Positions 15,152 through 21,408 of a DNA stretch of 21,408 nucleotides are shown here, piece by piece; position 1 is the stretch's first letter, and the number at the start of each line of letters is the position of its first letter. Made by a program: the position numbers and the translations under genes. The DNA is from a bacterium (lineage in GTDB: Bacteria; B130-G9), in contig DATLAJ010000029.1 in the NCBI GenBank assembly GCA_035527515.1, positions 1 through 21,408 on the forward strand, given 5' to 3'. The notes under the pieces are model-generated. The model searched no databases. It was not told the DNA's origin and saw nothing but the letters and a program-made list of their open reading frames with translations.

Positions 15152-16023
15152 GTCTCAGGCCGCACCTGCCACCTTGGCTGCGGACCACATTCAGGTTCAC
15201 GCCCGAGGTTCGCCAGACCAAGAGAATGCTCCGCAACCTCGTTCTGCACACTGTTTGTGAGGAGGCGCGATGTCCAAACATTGCGGAATGCTTCTCGCAT
15301 GGGACTGCGACGTTCATGATTATGGGTAACGTGTGCATACGCAACTGCGCCTTTTGCGGCTGTCAGAAAGGCAGTCCAGAGAGCCTTGAGCCAATGGAGC
15401 CTATCAACGTGGCCCGCGCAACGAGGCAGCTGGGTCTTGGGCACTGCGTCGTTACGTCCGTCACGAGGGATGACCTGCACGACAAAGGAGCATCACATTT
15501 CGCACAGACGATTGAGGCGATAAGAGAGCTTAATCCGGACACGACCGTCGAGGTGCTAACGCCAGACTTTGCGGGCGAGCCCGAAGCCATCGAGGAGGTC
15601 GTCGAGGCGAGGCCGGATGTGTTCAACCACAACGTCGAGACAATTCCACGCCTCTATTCAAGCGTGCGGCCAGGGGCGGACTACGACATGTCGCTCGGCT
15701 TGCTCGCCATGGTGAAGCAGATGGACCCGAGCATTATTACGAAATCAGGGCTCATGGTTGGACTTTCCGAGACCATCAAAGAGGTCGAGGCAGTCTTTGC
15801 GGACCTCGCCTCGGCGGGCGTAGATGCTGTAACAGTCGGCCAGTACATGCAGCCCGCCCTTCGGAACGTTCAGGTCTCCAAGTACTACGAGCCGGATGCT
15901 TTTGACTATCTTGCTGAGCGAGGCAGGTCTTTGGGGATCAAACGTGTGCTCGCAGGGCCGCTCGTTAGAAGTTCCTACAAAGCAGCGGAGCTCATGAAAA
16001 CGATTAGGAGCGAGTTTCCATGA
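15148..16023 (+). CDS. lipA: Lipoyl synthase
   Basis: A radical-SAM enzyme that inserts two sulfurs into protein-bound octanoyl groups to make the lipoyl cofactor of 2-oxoacid dehydrogenases and the glycine cleavage system. At 291 residues it is of usual size. The auxiliary cluster ligands CEEARCPNIAEC (C37, C42, C48) and the radical-SAM CIRNCAFC (C63, C67, C70) are complete. VTSVTRDDL, NHNVET and the C-terminal RSSY that caps the auxiliary cluster are also present. The ATG overlaps the SPOR stop (ATGA) with little SD of its own, implying coupling. No lipB or lplA is visible in the window. Confidence 0.97.
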   Translation: MSLRPHLPPWLRTTFRFTPEVRQTKRMLRNLVLHTVCEEARCPNIAECFSHGTATFMIMGNVCIRNCAFCGCQKGSPESLEPMEPINVARATRQLGLGHCVVTSVTRDDLHDKGASHFAQTIEAIRELNPDTTVEVLTPDFAGEPEAIEEVVEARPDVFNHNVETIPRLYSSVRPGADYDMSLGLLAMVKQMDPSIITKSGLMVGLSETIKEVEAVFADLASAGVDAVTVGQYMQPALRNVQVSKYYEPDAFDYLAERGRSLGIKRVLAGPLVRSSYKAAELMKTIRSEFP

Positions 16024-16036
16024 ATTGGAGGAAGGA

Positions 16037-17857
16037 ATGATGAATCGAGCGACAATGTTGCTTGTTTGGGGCATGTTTGCGGTGCTGACGTCTCTCGATG
16101 TGGGGGCCACGAGCTACGTCTCCAGAGATTACTACAAGGTGGGCGACGATTGCACCTACCAGATACATGACCGAAGCATCGTTGGCGAGGTTGTCCTGGG
16201 CGTGAGCGGCCTCATCGGCGGCGACAACTGCGACGGCGAGCCAGGCGGGCTGCCATATATCATCGAATCGGACATCGTAGTCGAGCCCACTGCCGTGCTG
16301 CGTATCGAGCCGGGCGTTACGATCAAGTTCAAGGACGGACCCACGAACTTCACCGTCTATGGGACGCTGATTGCAGACGGTGTGCTCTTCACGAGCAACA
16401 GCATGCCACCATTTCCGCGCGACTGGTCTGGCATCAGGTTCTCAGGCCCCGGCGGCGCGCACAGTTCGCTTAGCAACTGCGTTTTCGAGTACGGAGGCGC
16501 AAGTCAGAATGACGTGCTTGCCCTTGTCCAGTGCGAGGACGGTGCGGACATCACCATCGAGAACTGCGAATTCAGGCACAGCGGGCTTTATGGCATTTTG
16601 GCCGACGGCGCCTCGCCGAAGGTCATCGACTGCACGTTTTACGGGTGCGAGAGGTTCCCGATCTATCAGCGCAGCCTCGACTCGTTCCCGGAGTATTACG
16701 GCAACGTGTTCATCGACAACGCTTACCGAGGCGTTCTTGTCGCCTCAGGCACGATCGAGCGATCGGGGACCTGGCAGAACCCGGGCATCCCCTACGTTGT
16801 GAGCCTATTCGGAGACATCGGGCTGCTCGAGATAGCCCAGGACGCGACGCTCACGCTCGAGCCGGGAACAACGGTCAAGTTCATCAGCCCAGAAGGGCGA
16901 CTCGACGTTTATGGCGAGCTGCGTGCCGAGGGGAGACCGCTCCAACCTGTAACATTCACATCCTTCACCAACGACTGGGCTGGCGGCGATTCAAACGGAG
17001 ACGGCGACAGTTCGGCGCCAGCGCCGGGCGACTTCGCCGGGATCAGGTTCCTTTCCGGCTCCTCTAATTCTTTCCTGTCCTGCTGTGCGGTGTCGTTTGC
17101 TGGCCAGGGCAGAGCCCCAAGCGCCTCAATCACTCTCTCGATCGGGGCCAACGTGCTCTTCAACACGTGTCTGATCGACCACTCGCTCGACACCGGCCTG
17201 AAGATGTCATCCGCCAATCCCGCCCTGCTCGGATGCTTCTTCATCAGCAACGAGATAGCGGTTCTATGCAAGAACGATTCAATGCCGTTGATCGACCACT
17301 GCTCCTTCTTTCAGAACAGCGAGTATGCCGTCAAGAACGAGAGTACAAGCACCGAAGTCCAGGCGCAAAACTGCTTCTGGGGCGATGAGACAGGGCCGGC
17401 CGACGCCTCCAACGATACCTCGACCGGTGGGCTTTACAACCCCAACGGACAGGGAGACCGCGTCTCGGACGGCGTCGATTACTCGGGCTTCCTTCAGGAC
17501 GCATTCTGGGGCCCTACTTTCTCCATAAGAGCGAACAACACCACATTCGCGGTAGGCGACCATTTTGCTCTTTACGGGGCATACGCCAACCTTGAGGGGG
17601 AGCGCTCACTTGACGTCTATGTCGCGGTCCTTATGCCAACGCAGGACGTCATCTTCTACCCCACGTTTGGAACTGTTCCGAACGCGGTCTTTGTGACGCT
17701 GCCCGCACTGTCGTCGCTTCCAGAGTTCGAGCTCTTCGGCCTGCAAATACCGGGCGGCATCCCGCTGGGCGACTACTACGTATTCGCAGCGGGCTGCGAC
17801 CTGGGCACCTTCGAGTTCGTGTCCAACGTAGCATATTCTCACTTCAGCATTTATTAG
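16037..17857 (+). CDS. Secreted parallel beta-helix repeat protein
   Basis: About 606 residues. A signal peptide (ATMLLVWGMFAVLTSLDVGA) is followed by two similar modules: VEPTAVLRIEPGVTIKFKDG leading to FTVYGTLIADG and FTS, and ATLTLEPGTTVKFISPEG leading to LDVYGELRAEG and FTS. Each is followed by right-handed beta-helix rungs of NC-x-F and ID-x-C type (for example IENCEFRHSGLYGILADGAS and LIDHCSFFQNSEYAVKN). A typical helix end, NCFWGDETGPADAS, then GDRVSDGVDYSGFL, precedes a C-terminal beta domain of about 110 residues (IRANNTTFAVGDHFALYG to YSHFSIY) that may aid secretion or anchoring. No polysaccharide-lyase catalytic set is recognisable. SD GGAGG (16027-16031) fits ATG at 16037 or 16040; an upstream in-frame TTG at 16025 overlaps the SD and is unlikely. 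It starts 13 nt after lipA, probably by chance of position. Likely an extracellular or surface protein. Confidence 0.85.
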   Translation: MMNRATMLLVWGMFAVLTSLDVGATSYVSRDYYKVGDDCTYQIHDRSIVGEVVLGVSGLIGGDNCDGEPGGLPYIIESDIVVEPTAVLRIEPGVTIKFKDGPTNFTVYGTLIADGVLFTSNSMPPFPRDWSGIRFSGPGGAHSSLSNCVFEYGGASQNDVLALVQCEDGADITIENCEFRHSGLYGILADGASPKVIDCTFYGCERFPIYQRSLDSFPEYYGNVFIDNAYRGVLVASGTIERSGTWQNPGIPYVVSLFGDIGLLEIAQDATLTLEPGTTVKFISPEGRLDVYGELRAEGRPLQPVTFTSFTNDWAGGDSNGDGDSSAPAPGDFAGIRFLSGSSNSFLSCCAVSFAGQGRAPSASITLSIGANVLFNTCLIDHSLDTGLKMSSANPALLGCFFISNEIAVLCKNDSMPLIDHCSFFQNSEYAVKNESTSTEVQAQNCFWGDETGPADASNDTSTGGLYNPNGQGDRVSDGVDYSGFLQDAFWGPTFSIRANNTTFAVGDHFALYGAYANLEGERSLDVYVAVLMPTQDVIFYPTFGTVPNAVFVTLPALSSLPEFELFGLQIPGGIPLGDYYVFAAGCDLGTFEFVSNVAYSHFSIY

Positions 17858-17869
17858 AGATGAGGGACT

Positions 17870-18023
17870 TGTCCACAGATTACACAGATGCCGCAGATTA
17901 GGATGAGAATTGAGCGGATTCTATCCACGACCAGAGAAGGTCTTGGACAGCCTGCAAGGGACACGATTCAGTTGTTGTGTTTTCTACTTCTGAAATCTGC
18001 GTAATCTGCGTAATCTGCGGACA
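17870..18023. repeat. 154-bp inverted-repeat element with 9-bp units in both arms
   Basis: The left arm (17870-17900) and right arm (17993-18023) are 31-nt inverted repeats with five mismatches. Each arm is made of 9-bp units: CAGATTACA and CAGATGCCG then CAGATTA on the left, and AAATCTGCG, TAATCTGCG, TAATCTGCG (17993-18019) on the right. The centre has no coding capacity. Similar CACAGATTA/TAATCTGCG inverted repeats are, from general experience, common in intergenic DNA of many environmental genomes and behave like MITEs. The right arm ends 15 nt before the yraN start codon, so the element forms the upstream region of that gene. Confidence 0.7.
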
Positions 18024-18038
18024 GAAAAACTACTATCA

Positions 18039-18434
18039 ATGAGCCTTTGGAAGCCTTCTGAGAAACCGATCGGCGAGTCGGGCGAGTCGCTGGCGGCCAA
18101 GTTTCTGCGGCAAGAGGGCCTGGAGATACTGGCGGTCAACTACTGGACGCGGGCCGGCGAGATAGACATCGTAGCCAAGGAGGGCGACACGCTCGTCTTC
18201 GTCGAGGTCAAAACACGCTCAACGACCTACGTGGCGCATCCAGAGCACGCGGTCACCAAGAAAAAGCAGCGAACAATTAACCGCGTGGCTGAGCAATACA
18301 TGAAAAAGGCGGGCGTGCTGCACAAAGTGAACGCCCGTTTCGACATCGTCTCGGTCGTTAGGGATGAACAAGGCGATCTGAAGGTCGAGAACCATTTCCG
18401 AAGAGCATTCGAGGCACCGAAACGGTCGTATTGA
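18039..18434 (+). CDS. yraN: YraN/UPF0102 family endonuclease-fold protein
   Basis: 131 residues. Early G-E-S-x-A-A-K-F-L, NYWTRAGEIDIVAKEG and LVFVEVKTRS are diagnostic of UPF0102 (YraN). This small family has a restriction-endonuclease-like fold and conserved E-D-ExK acidic residues, with unclear nuclease or Holliday-junction-like function. Length and C-terminus (RFDIVSVVRDEQGDLKVENHFRRAF) are normal. The ATG has no recognisable SD and sits just after the inverted-repeat element, so expression signals are unclear. YraN is often near rnhB or rplS in other bacteria; no such neighbours appear here. Confidence 0.93.
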   Translation: MSLWKPSEKPIGESGESLAAKFLRQEGLEILAVNYWTRAGEIDIVAKEGDTLVFVEVKTRSTTYVAHPEHAVTKKKQRTINRVAEQYMKKAGVLHKVNARFDIVSVVRDEQGDLKVENHFRRAFEAPKRSY

Positions 18435-18865
18435 TAAGAGCGGGGACAGCCGCAACGTGTCCCCACACCCCTCCGCTGTTTCTGAGCTCTGCGCCGAGAT
18501 AATGCCAGGCATTCTCTCACCCGCCGCCAACGACGAAGTCAAAGACTTCGTCATTCATTCGGTGCGGGCCAGCCATTCAGTCAGAGGGAATTGGGCCCAG
18601 CCGGGACGCATAAAGAAGTTCCTTTGTTTTGAGGAGGCCAAAGACGCAAGTCAGGGCGCTGGCCAGCTTGAACTGTTGCCCCTTTCGAGGCGCTGAAATA
18701 AAGCGAGCGCAATCAACAGATCAGCCCGCCTCACCGATCAATCTTGTTGGCAACCGATTCTGTAATTCATTTGCGCAGCATGATAGTTTAGGATGCTAAT
18801 ATGACTTTGTGGCTTTGTTTGCTTCATATTTCAGATGATTGTTCCTTAGCTTGGAGCCATAGATC
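18435..18865. other. 431-nt stretch without a confident gene; two perfect hairpins
   Basis: Two perfect hairpins occur: GGGGACA/TGTCCCC (18442-18464, 9-nt loop) just after the yraN stop, and GACGAAGTC-AAA-GACTTCGTC (18532-18552). A GTG-started 79-codon frame (18457-18696) runs through both and ends WAQPGRIKKFLCFEEAKDAS then QGAGQLELLPLSRR. It has no SD, starts inside the first hairpin and has no domain I recognise, so I do not call it a gene. The last 150 nt are AT-richer and presumably carry the promoter of the phosphoesterase gene, but no clear -35/-10 pair stands out. Confidence 0.4.
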
Positions 18866-19465
18866 GTGATAAAGCGTGACCCTCTTGCAGCATATCGAGC
18901 CAAGCGTGACCTCGGGAAGACGCCCGAGCCGCTCGGGGGTGAGAAACACGATGGCGCTCCGGTCTTCGTGGTTCAGAAGCACGATGCGAGCCATCTGCAC
19001 TACGACCTTCGGCTCGAGATCGGCGGCGTGCTGAAATCCTGGGCTGTCCCGAAAGGCCCGTCGCTGGACCCGAAGGTGAAGCGGCTGGCGATCCCGACGG
19101 AGGACCATCCGCTTGACTACGCCGACTTCGAGGGCGTCATTCCCGAGGGGGAGTATGGGGCCGGCACGGTCATGGTTTGGGATATTGGGACCTATCGCAA
19201 TCTGAAATCGGAGACCCAAGAGGCCCATTCAATTGACGAAAACTACGAACAAGGGCATCTCGAGATATACCTTGACGGGAAGAAGCTCAAGGGGGCCTTC
19301 ACGATGGTCCGGACCAAACGAGGCGGCGCAAAGCCACAGTGGCTTCTATGGAAGAAGAAGGATGACTTCGCAGATACTGGCCACGACATTTTGATTGATG
19401 AGCCCAATTCCGCCGTCACCAGGCGGAGTCTTGGGCAAATAGCTGCCCAGAAGGGCGACCAGTAA
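18866..19465 (+). CDS. Stand-alone DNA 3'-phosphoesterase (LigD PE-domain family)
   Basis: 199 residues matching only the phosphoesterase domain of the bacterial NHEJ ligase LigD, which removes 3'-phosphate and 3'-ribonucleotide blocks at DNA ends with a divalent metal. Motifs: VFVVQKHDASHLHYDLRLE, GGVLKSWAVPKGPSLDP, AIPTEDHPLDYADFEGVIPE, GEYGAGTVMVWDIG, and LKGAFTMVRTK with WLLWKKKD. H39, H45, D47, R49, H81 and Y85 line up by motif with H42, H48, D50, R52, H84 and Y88 of the Pseudomonas LigD PE domain. There is no ligase or polymerase domain and no Ku gene nearby; free-standing PE enzymes are known. The start is GTG with a modest GGAG 9-10 nt upstream. The last about 20 residues (RRSLGQIAAQKGDQ) are outside the core. 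Confidence 0.93.
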   Translation: MIKRDPLAAYRAKRDLGKTPEPLGGEKHDGAPVFVVQKHDASHLHYDLRLEIGGVLKSWAVPKGPSLDPKVKRLAIPTEDHPLDYADFEGVIPEGEYGAGTVMVWDIGTYRNLKSETQEAHSIDENYEQGHLEIYLDGKKLKGAFTMVRTKRGGAKPQWLLWKKKDDFADTGHDILIDEPNSAVTRRSLGQIAAQKGDQ

Positions 19466-19504
19466 CCCCTGGGTGCGTGAAGGGGGCGGAATAGGACCCG
19501 CAGT

Positions 19505-19522
19505 CGAACGCCTTCGCGTTTG
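19505..19522. terminator. Hairpin between convergent genes
   Basis: CGAACGC (19505-19511), loop CTTC, GCGTTTG (19516-19522): a 7-bp stem including one G-T pair, centrally placed between the phosphoesterase gene (plus) and the DUF4177-like gene (minus). There is no T-run on either side, so intrinsic termination is doubtful. Confidence 0.25.
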
Positions 19523-19566
19523 CTGCGAGCGCATGACGCATTCAGGGATTTGGCCAGTCATGCTAT

Positions 19567-19764
19567 TCACGACCCAACTTCTCGCTTGAAGAGAAGGAAA
19601 ACATCCTTCGTGTAACCGGAGCCCTGCGCTGTAACAAAAGACGTTACGAGCTCCCAATCTTCCGAGCCCAGCACGTTGATCGACCTCTCCAGTTTAGCCT
19701 GGTTGATTTTCCCCCCAGAGAATCCAGTGGCCGCTAGTTTAAGCGTCTTGTACTCCCACTTCAT
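19567..19764 (-). CDS. Small DUF4177-like protein
   Basis: 65 residues beginning MKWEYKTLKLAATGFSGGKI, with LERSINVLGSEDWELVTSFV and ending DVFLLFKREVGS. The WEYK start, the L-N-x-L-G-x-x-GWELV-type centre and the KR end are characteristic of DUF4177, a tiny beta-alpha-beta family of unknown function. ATG at 19764 has a clear SD AGGAG (19771-19775) with a 6-nt spacer; a longer frame up to 19800 lacks support. It is a single minus-strand gene among plus-strand ones, convergent with the phosphoesterase gene and divergent from the aminotransferase. Confidence 0.82.
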   Translation of the reverse strand: MKWEYKTLKLAATGFSGGKINQAKLERSINVLGSEDWELVTSFVTAQGSGYTKDVFLLFKREVGS

Positions 19765-19905
19765 CGCAATCTCCTTTGATGATTCGTGCTCCTGGGGCAC
19801 TCGTCTGATTAATGACCATCAATCCGCACGATCGGCTCAATAAAGCACAAAGCGGCCAATGTGGCAACTCGTTATCTCGACTTCAGGCTACCAATATCCC
19901 TTCAT

Positions 19906-19934
19906 TTGACATGCTAGCCAAGTGCAAATACCTT
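19906..19934 (+). promoter_or_regulatory. Candidate sigma70-type promoter for the PLP enzyme
   Basis: Perfect TTGACA (19906-19911), a 17-bp spacer and TACCTT (19929-19934, three of six). It lies about 46 nt before the start codon at 19980, in the divergent gap after the DUF4177-like gene. The rest of the 19801-19979 gap shows no other feature. Confidence 0.45.
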
Positions 19935-19979
19935 TGCTCTGCCTAGATTGGCAACAAAACATACTGGGAAGGAGCAGAG

Positions 19980-21134
19980 ATGAGAGGGGTTGATGAGAGT
20001 CTAAGAGCCGGGATCTCGCTGCCGGATGGCGTTGCCTATCTGAACTGGGCTTCTCAGGGCATCATTCCTAACGCCTCGCTTGAGGCGATGATGTCGATTC
20101 TGAAGCTGCGCGGCCGAACGGACGTCGATATTGCTGGGTGTGAGTTCGAGGCGGCGGACCGTGCAAGGGCGCTTTCGGCGAGACTCATCGGCGCCTCGCC
20201 CGCGGAGATCTGCCTTACCACAAGCACTTCTGTTGGGATCAACATCGCCGCGCAGGCTATTCCTTTCGAGCCGGGCGACGAGGTCCTGCTCCTGGACGTG
20301 GAGTTTCCGACTAACGTCGTGCCCTGGCGCAACTTGGAGAGAAGAGGCGTTAAGGTCAGAACTATGAGCATTGCTGACCGCTTTCCAAGCCCTGAGCTGC
20401 TCGAGGCGCAGATGGGGCCCAGAACGAGGGCAATTTCAGTCTCCTTCGTCCAGTTTCACGACGGGTTCAGGAACGGTCTGGCAACAATTGGCTCTATTTG
20501 CCGCAGTCGGGGCATCTATTTCGTCGTGGACGCCATGCAGGGCCTCGGCGTTTGCCCCTTGTCTGTGAACGAGATCAACGCTCATTTCGTTGCTACGGGA
20601 GGCACAAAGTGGCTCGTGTCGCCTTACGGGACTGGGTTCTGCTACATCAGGCAGGACGTTCTCGATCGCATCGCTTGGCTGCCCGCACAGGGCTGGCTCG
20701 CGTTTGAATACCTTGGCCACGATTTTTCACAGATAATCAACGTGGAGCGAAGACTGCTGCCCGGCGCGAGAAGGTTCGAGGTCGGCACGCTTCCCTGGCA
20801 CGATTTCGCTGGCTTTGATGTCTCGGTTGAGCTCTTGCTACAAGTCGGAATAGAGGCCATCTACGCTCACGTTGCAGGCCTATATGATAGGCTCGTGGAG
20901 GGACTTAGCAGCATCCCAAACATAAGCGTCAAAAGCTGCCTCGAGCCGACGGCGAGGTCGGGCATTTTGAGTATCTCGTCGCCCGACCCCGGAAGGCTGT
21001 GTGAGTTCCTAAAAGGGCAAGGTGTGTTCGTGTCTCATCGTGAGGGCGCCATCAGGGTCGCTATCCACGGCTTCAACAACGAGGAGGACATCGACCGCCT
21101 GCTTGCGGCAACTGAGACCTTTGTGAAGCGATGA
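19980..21134 (+). CDS. Class V aminotransferase / cysteine desulfurase-like PLP enzyme
   Basis: 384 residues of fold-type I PLP enzyme. Visible are VAYLNWASQGIIPNASLEAM at the N-terminus, TTSTSVGINIAAQ (cofactor phosphate region), the aldimine-stacking histidine region VSFVQFHDGFRNG (about 154-166), VVDAMQGLG with the pyridine-N aspartate D184, and ATGGTKWLVSPYGTGF with the Schiff-base lysine K210. The C-terminal domain ends with RVAIHGFNNEEDIDRLL, the usual class V close. No free catalytic cysteine loop like that of IscS/SufS is evident, so an aminotransferase, kynureninase-like or C-S lyase role is equally possible. ATG with AAGGAG and a 5-nt spacer. It stands alone before the tRNA genes, so context does not name a substrate. 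Confidence 0.88.
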   Translation: MRGVDESLRAGISLPDGVAYLNWASQGIIPNASLEAMMSILKLRGRTDVDIAGCEFEAADRARALSARLIGASPAEICLTTSTSVGINIAAQAIPFEPGDEVLLLDVEFPTNVVPWRNLERRGVKVRTMSIADRFPSPELLEAQMGPRTRAISVSFVQFHDGFRNGLATIGSICRSRGIYFVVDAMQGLGVCPLSVNEINAHFVATGGTKWLVSPYGTGFCYIRQDVLDRIAWLPAQGWLAFEYLGHDFSQIINVERRLLPGARRFEVGTLPWHDFAGFDVSVELLLQVGIEAIYAHVAGLYDRLVEGLSSIPNISVKSCLEPTARSGILSISSPDPGRLCEFLKGQGVFVSHREGAIRVAIHGFNNEEDIDRLLAATETFVKR

Positions 21135-21156
21135 TAACCATCTTTTTTCCGTTGAA

Positions 21157-21187
21157 TTGACTTGCCCAAAGTCCTCGGCTGCATCAT
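21157..21187 (+). promoter_or_regulatory. Weak candidate promoter for tRNA-Arg
   Basis: TTGACT (21157-21162), a long 19-bp spacer and CATCAT (21182-21187, four of six) precede the tRNA by 24 nt. The spacing is marginal. Confidence 0.25.
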
Positions 21188-21210
21188 AGTGCGGATGATC
21201 TTATTGGAGT

Positions 21211-21284
21211 GCGCCCGTAGCTCAGTTGGATAGAGCGTCGGACTTCGAATCCGCAGGTCGGGGGTTCAAGTCCCCCCGGGCGCG
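21211..21284 (+). tRNA. tRNA-Arg (anticodon TCG)
   Basis: A 74-nt cloverleaf: acceptor GCGCCCG pairs with CGGGCGC, D-arm GCTC/GAGC, anticodon stem TCGGA/TCCGC with loop CTTCGAA (anticodon TCG, reads CGA), T-arm GGGGG-TTCAAGT-CCCCC, discriminator G. The outermost anticodon-stem pair is a T-C mismatch; everything else pairs. CCA is not encoded (CTT follows), so it must be added by tRNA nucleotidyltransferase. Confidence 0.96.
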
Positions 21285-21374
21285 CTTTGTATCTTCGGAC
21301 CGATTCCTACATTTACGGGACACCGAGGCGTTGATATGAGACCGTGCGGGTGACAATCGGCTCGAAAGCGTCAT

Positions 21375-21408
21375 GCGAGAGTGGCGGAACTGGCAGACGC
21401 GCTGGACT
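21375..21408 (+). tRNA. tRNA-Leu, 5' part cut by the window edge
   Basis: The last 34 nt, GCGAGAGTGGCGGAACTGG followed by CAGACGCGCTGGACT, match the 5' acceptor, D-arm and start of the anticodon stem of bacterial tRNA-Leu. The anticodon is outside the window. It follows tRNA-Arg by 90 nt in the same direction. Confidence 0.85.

Noticed and set aside
17876-18019. Repeated 9-bp units considered as a CRISPR or origin iteron array
   Set aside because: The units are too short and have no spacers, the arms are inverted, and no Rep or cas gene is present; kept as an inverted-repeat element.

Overview
The window looks like chromosomal DNA of a fairly GC-rich, diderm bacterium, probably from an uncultured phylum. 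It uses the standard bacterial code with frequent GTG and TTG starts, SD-type ribosome sites, and a tRNA without an encoded CCA. It also carries SPOR and secreted TPR proteins, and several short inverted-repeat elements of a kind often seen in environmental genomes. I cannot name the phylum from this sequence alone. No phage, plasmid, rRNA or CRISPR features are visible.

Region 1 (1-10399, all minus strand) is mainly envelope-glycan synthesis. Transcription runs right to left. A large secreted TPR protein is followed by a ribonuclease G/E-type enzyme, a dolichyl-phosphate-glucose-synthase-like GT2 and a mannose-1-phosphate guanylyltransferase. These four genes overlap by 1-4 nt and look like one coupled operon. 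After a 150-nt gap with a candidate promoter comes a GT2 with a long coiled-coil tail. It overlaps by 1 nt a GT4 enzyme with a small N-terminal domain resembling PqqD. The truncated start of an integral-membrane protein, possibly a polyprenyl-phosphate-dependent glycosyltransferase, lies at the left edge. Together these supply GDP-mannose, a probable lipid-linked sugar donor and the transferases for a surface polysaccharide or glycoprotein glycan.

Region 2 (10400-14221) starts with rarA, divergent from the TPR operon. Then comes an island-like stretch: a 351-nt leader with candidate promoters, an N6-adenine DNA methyltransferase fused to one target-recognition domain with no nuclease, and a 506-nt gene-free region. 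The gene-free region contains an interleaved inverted-repeat structure and a 142-bp MITE-like element with perfect 19-bp terminal inverted repeats.

Region 3 (14222-21408) holds a SPOR-domain protein with a clear promoter and RBS, overlapping lipA. Next are a secreted parallel-beta-helix protein, a 154-bp inverted-repeat element built of 9-bp units, yraN, a 431-nt gene-free stretch with hairpins, and a stand-alone LigD-type 3'-phosphoesterase domain. The right end has a small convergent DUF4177-like gene, a class V aminotransferase-like PLP enzyme, tRNA-Arg(TCG) and the first 34 nt of a tRNA-Leu.
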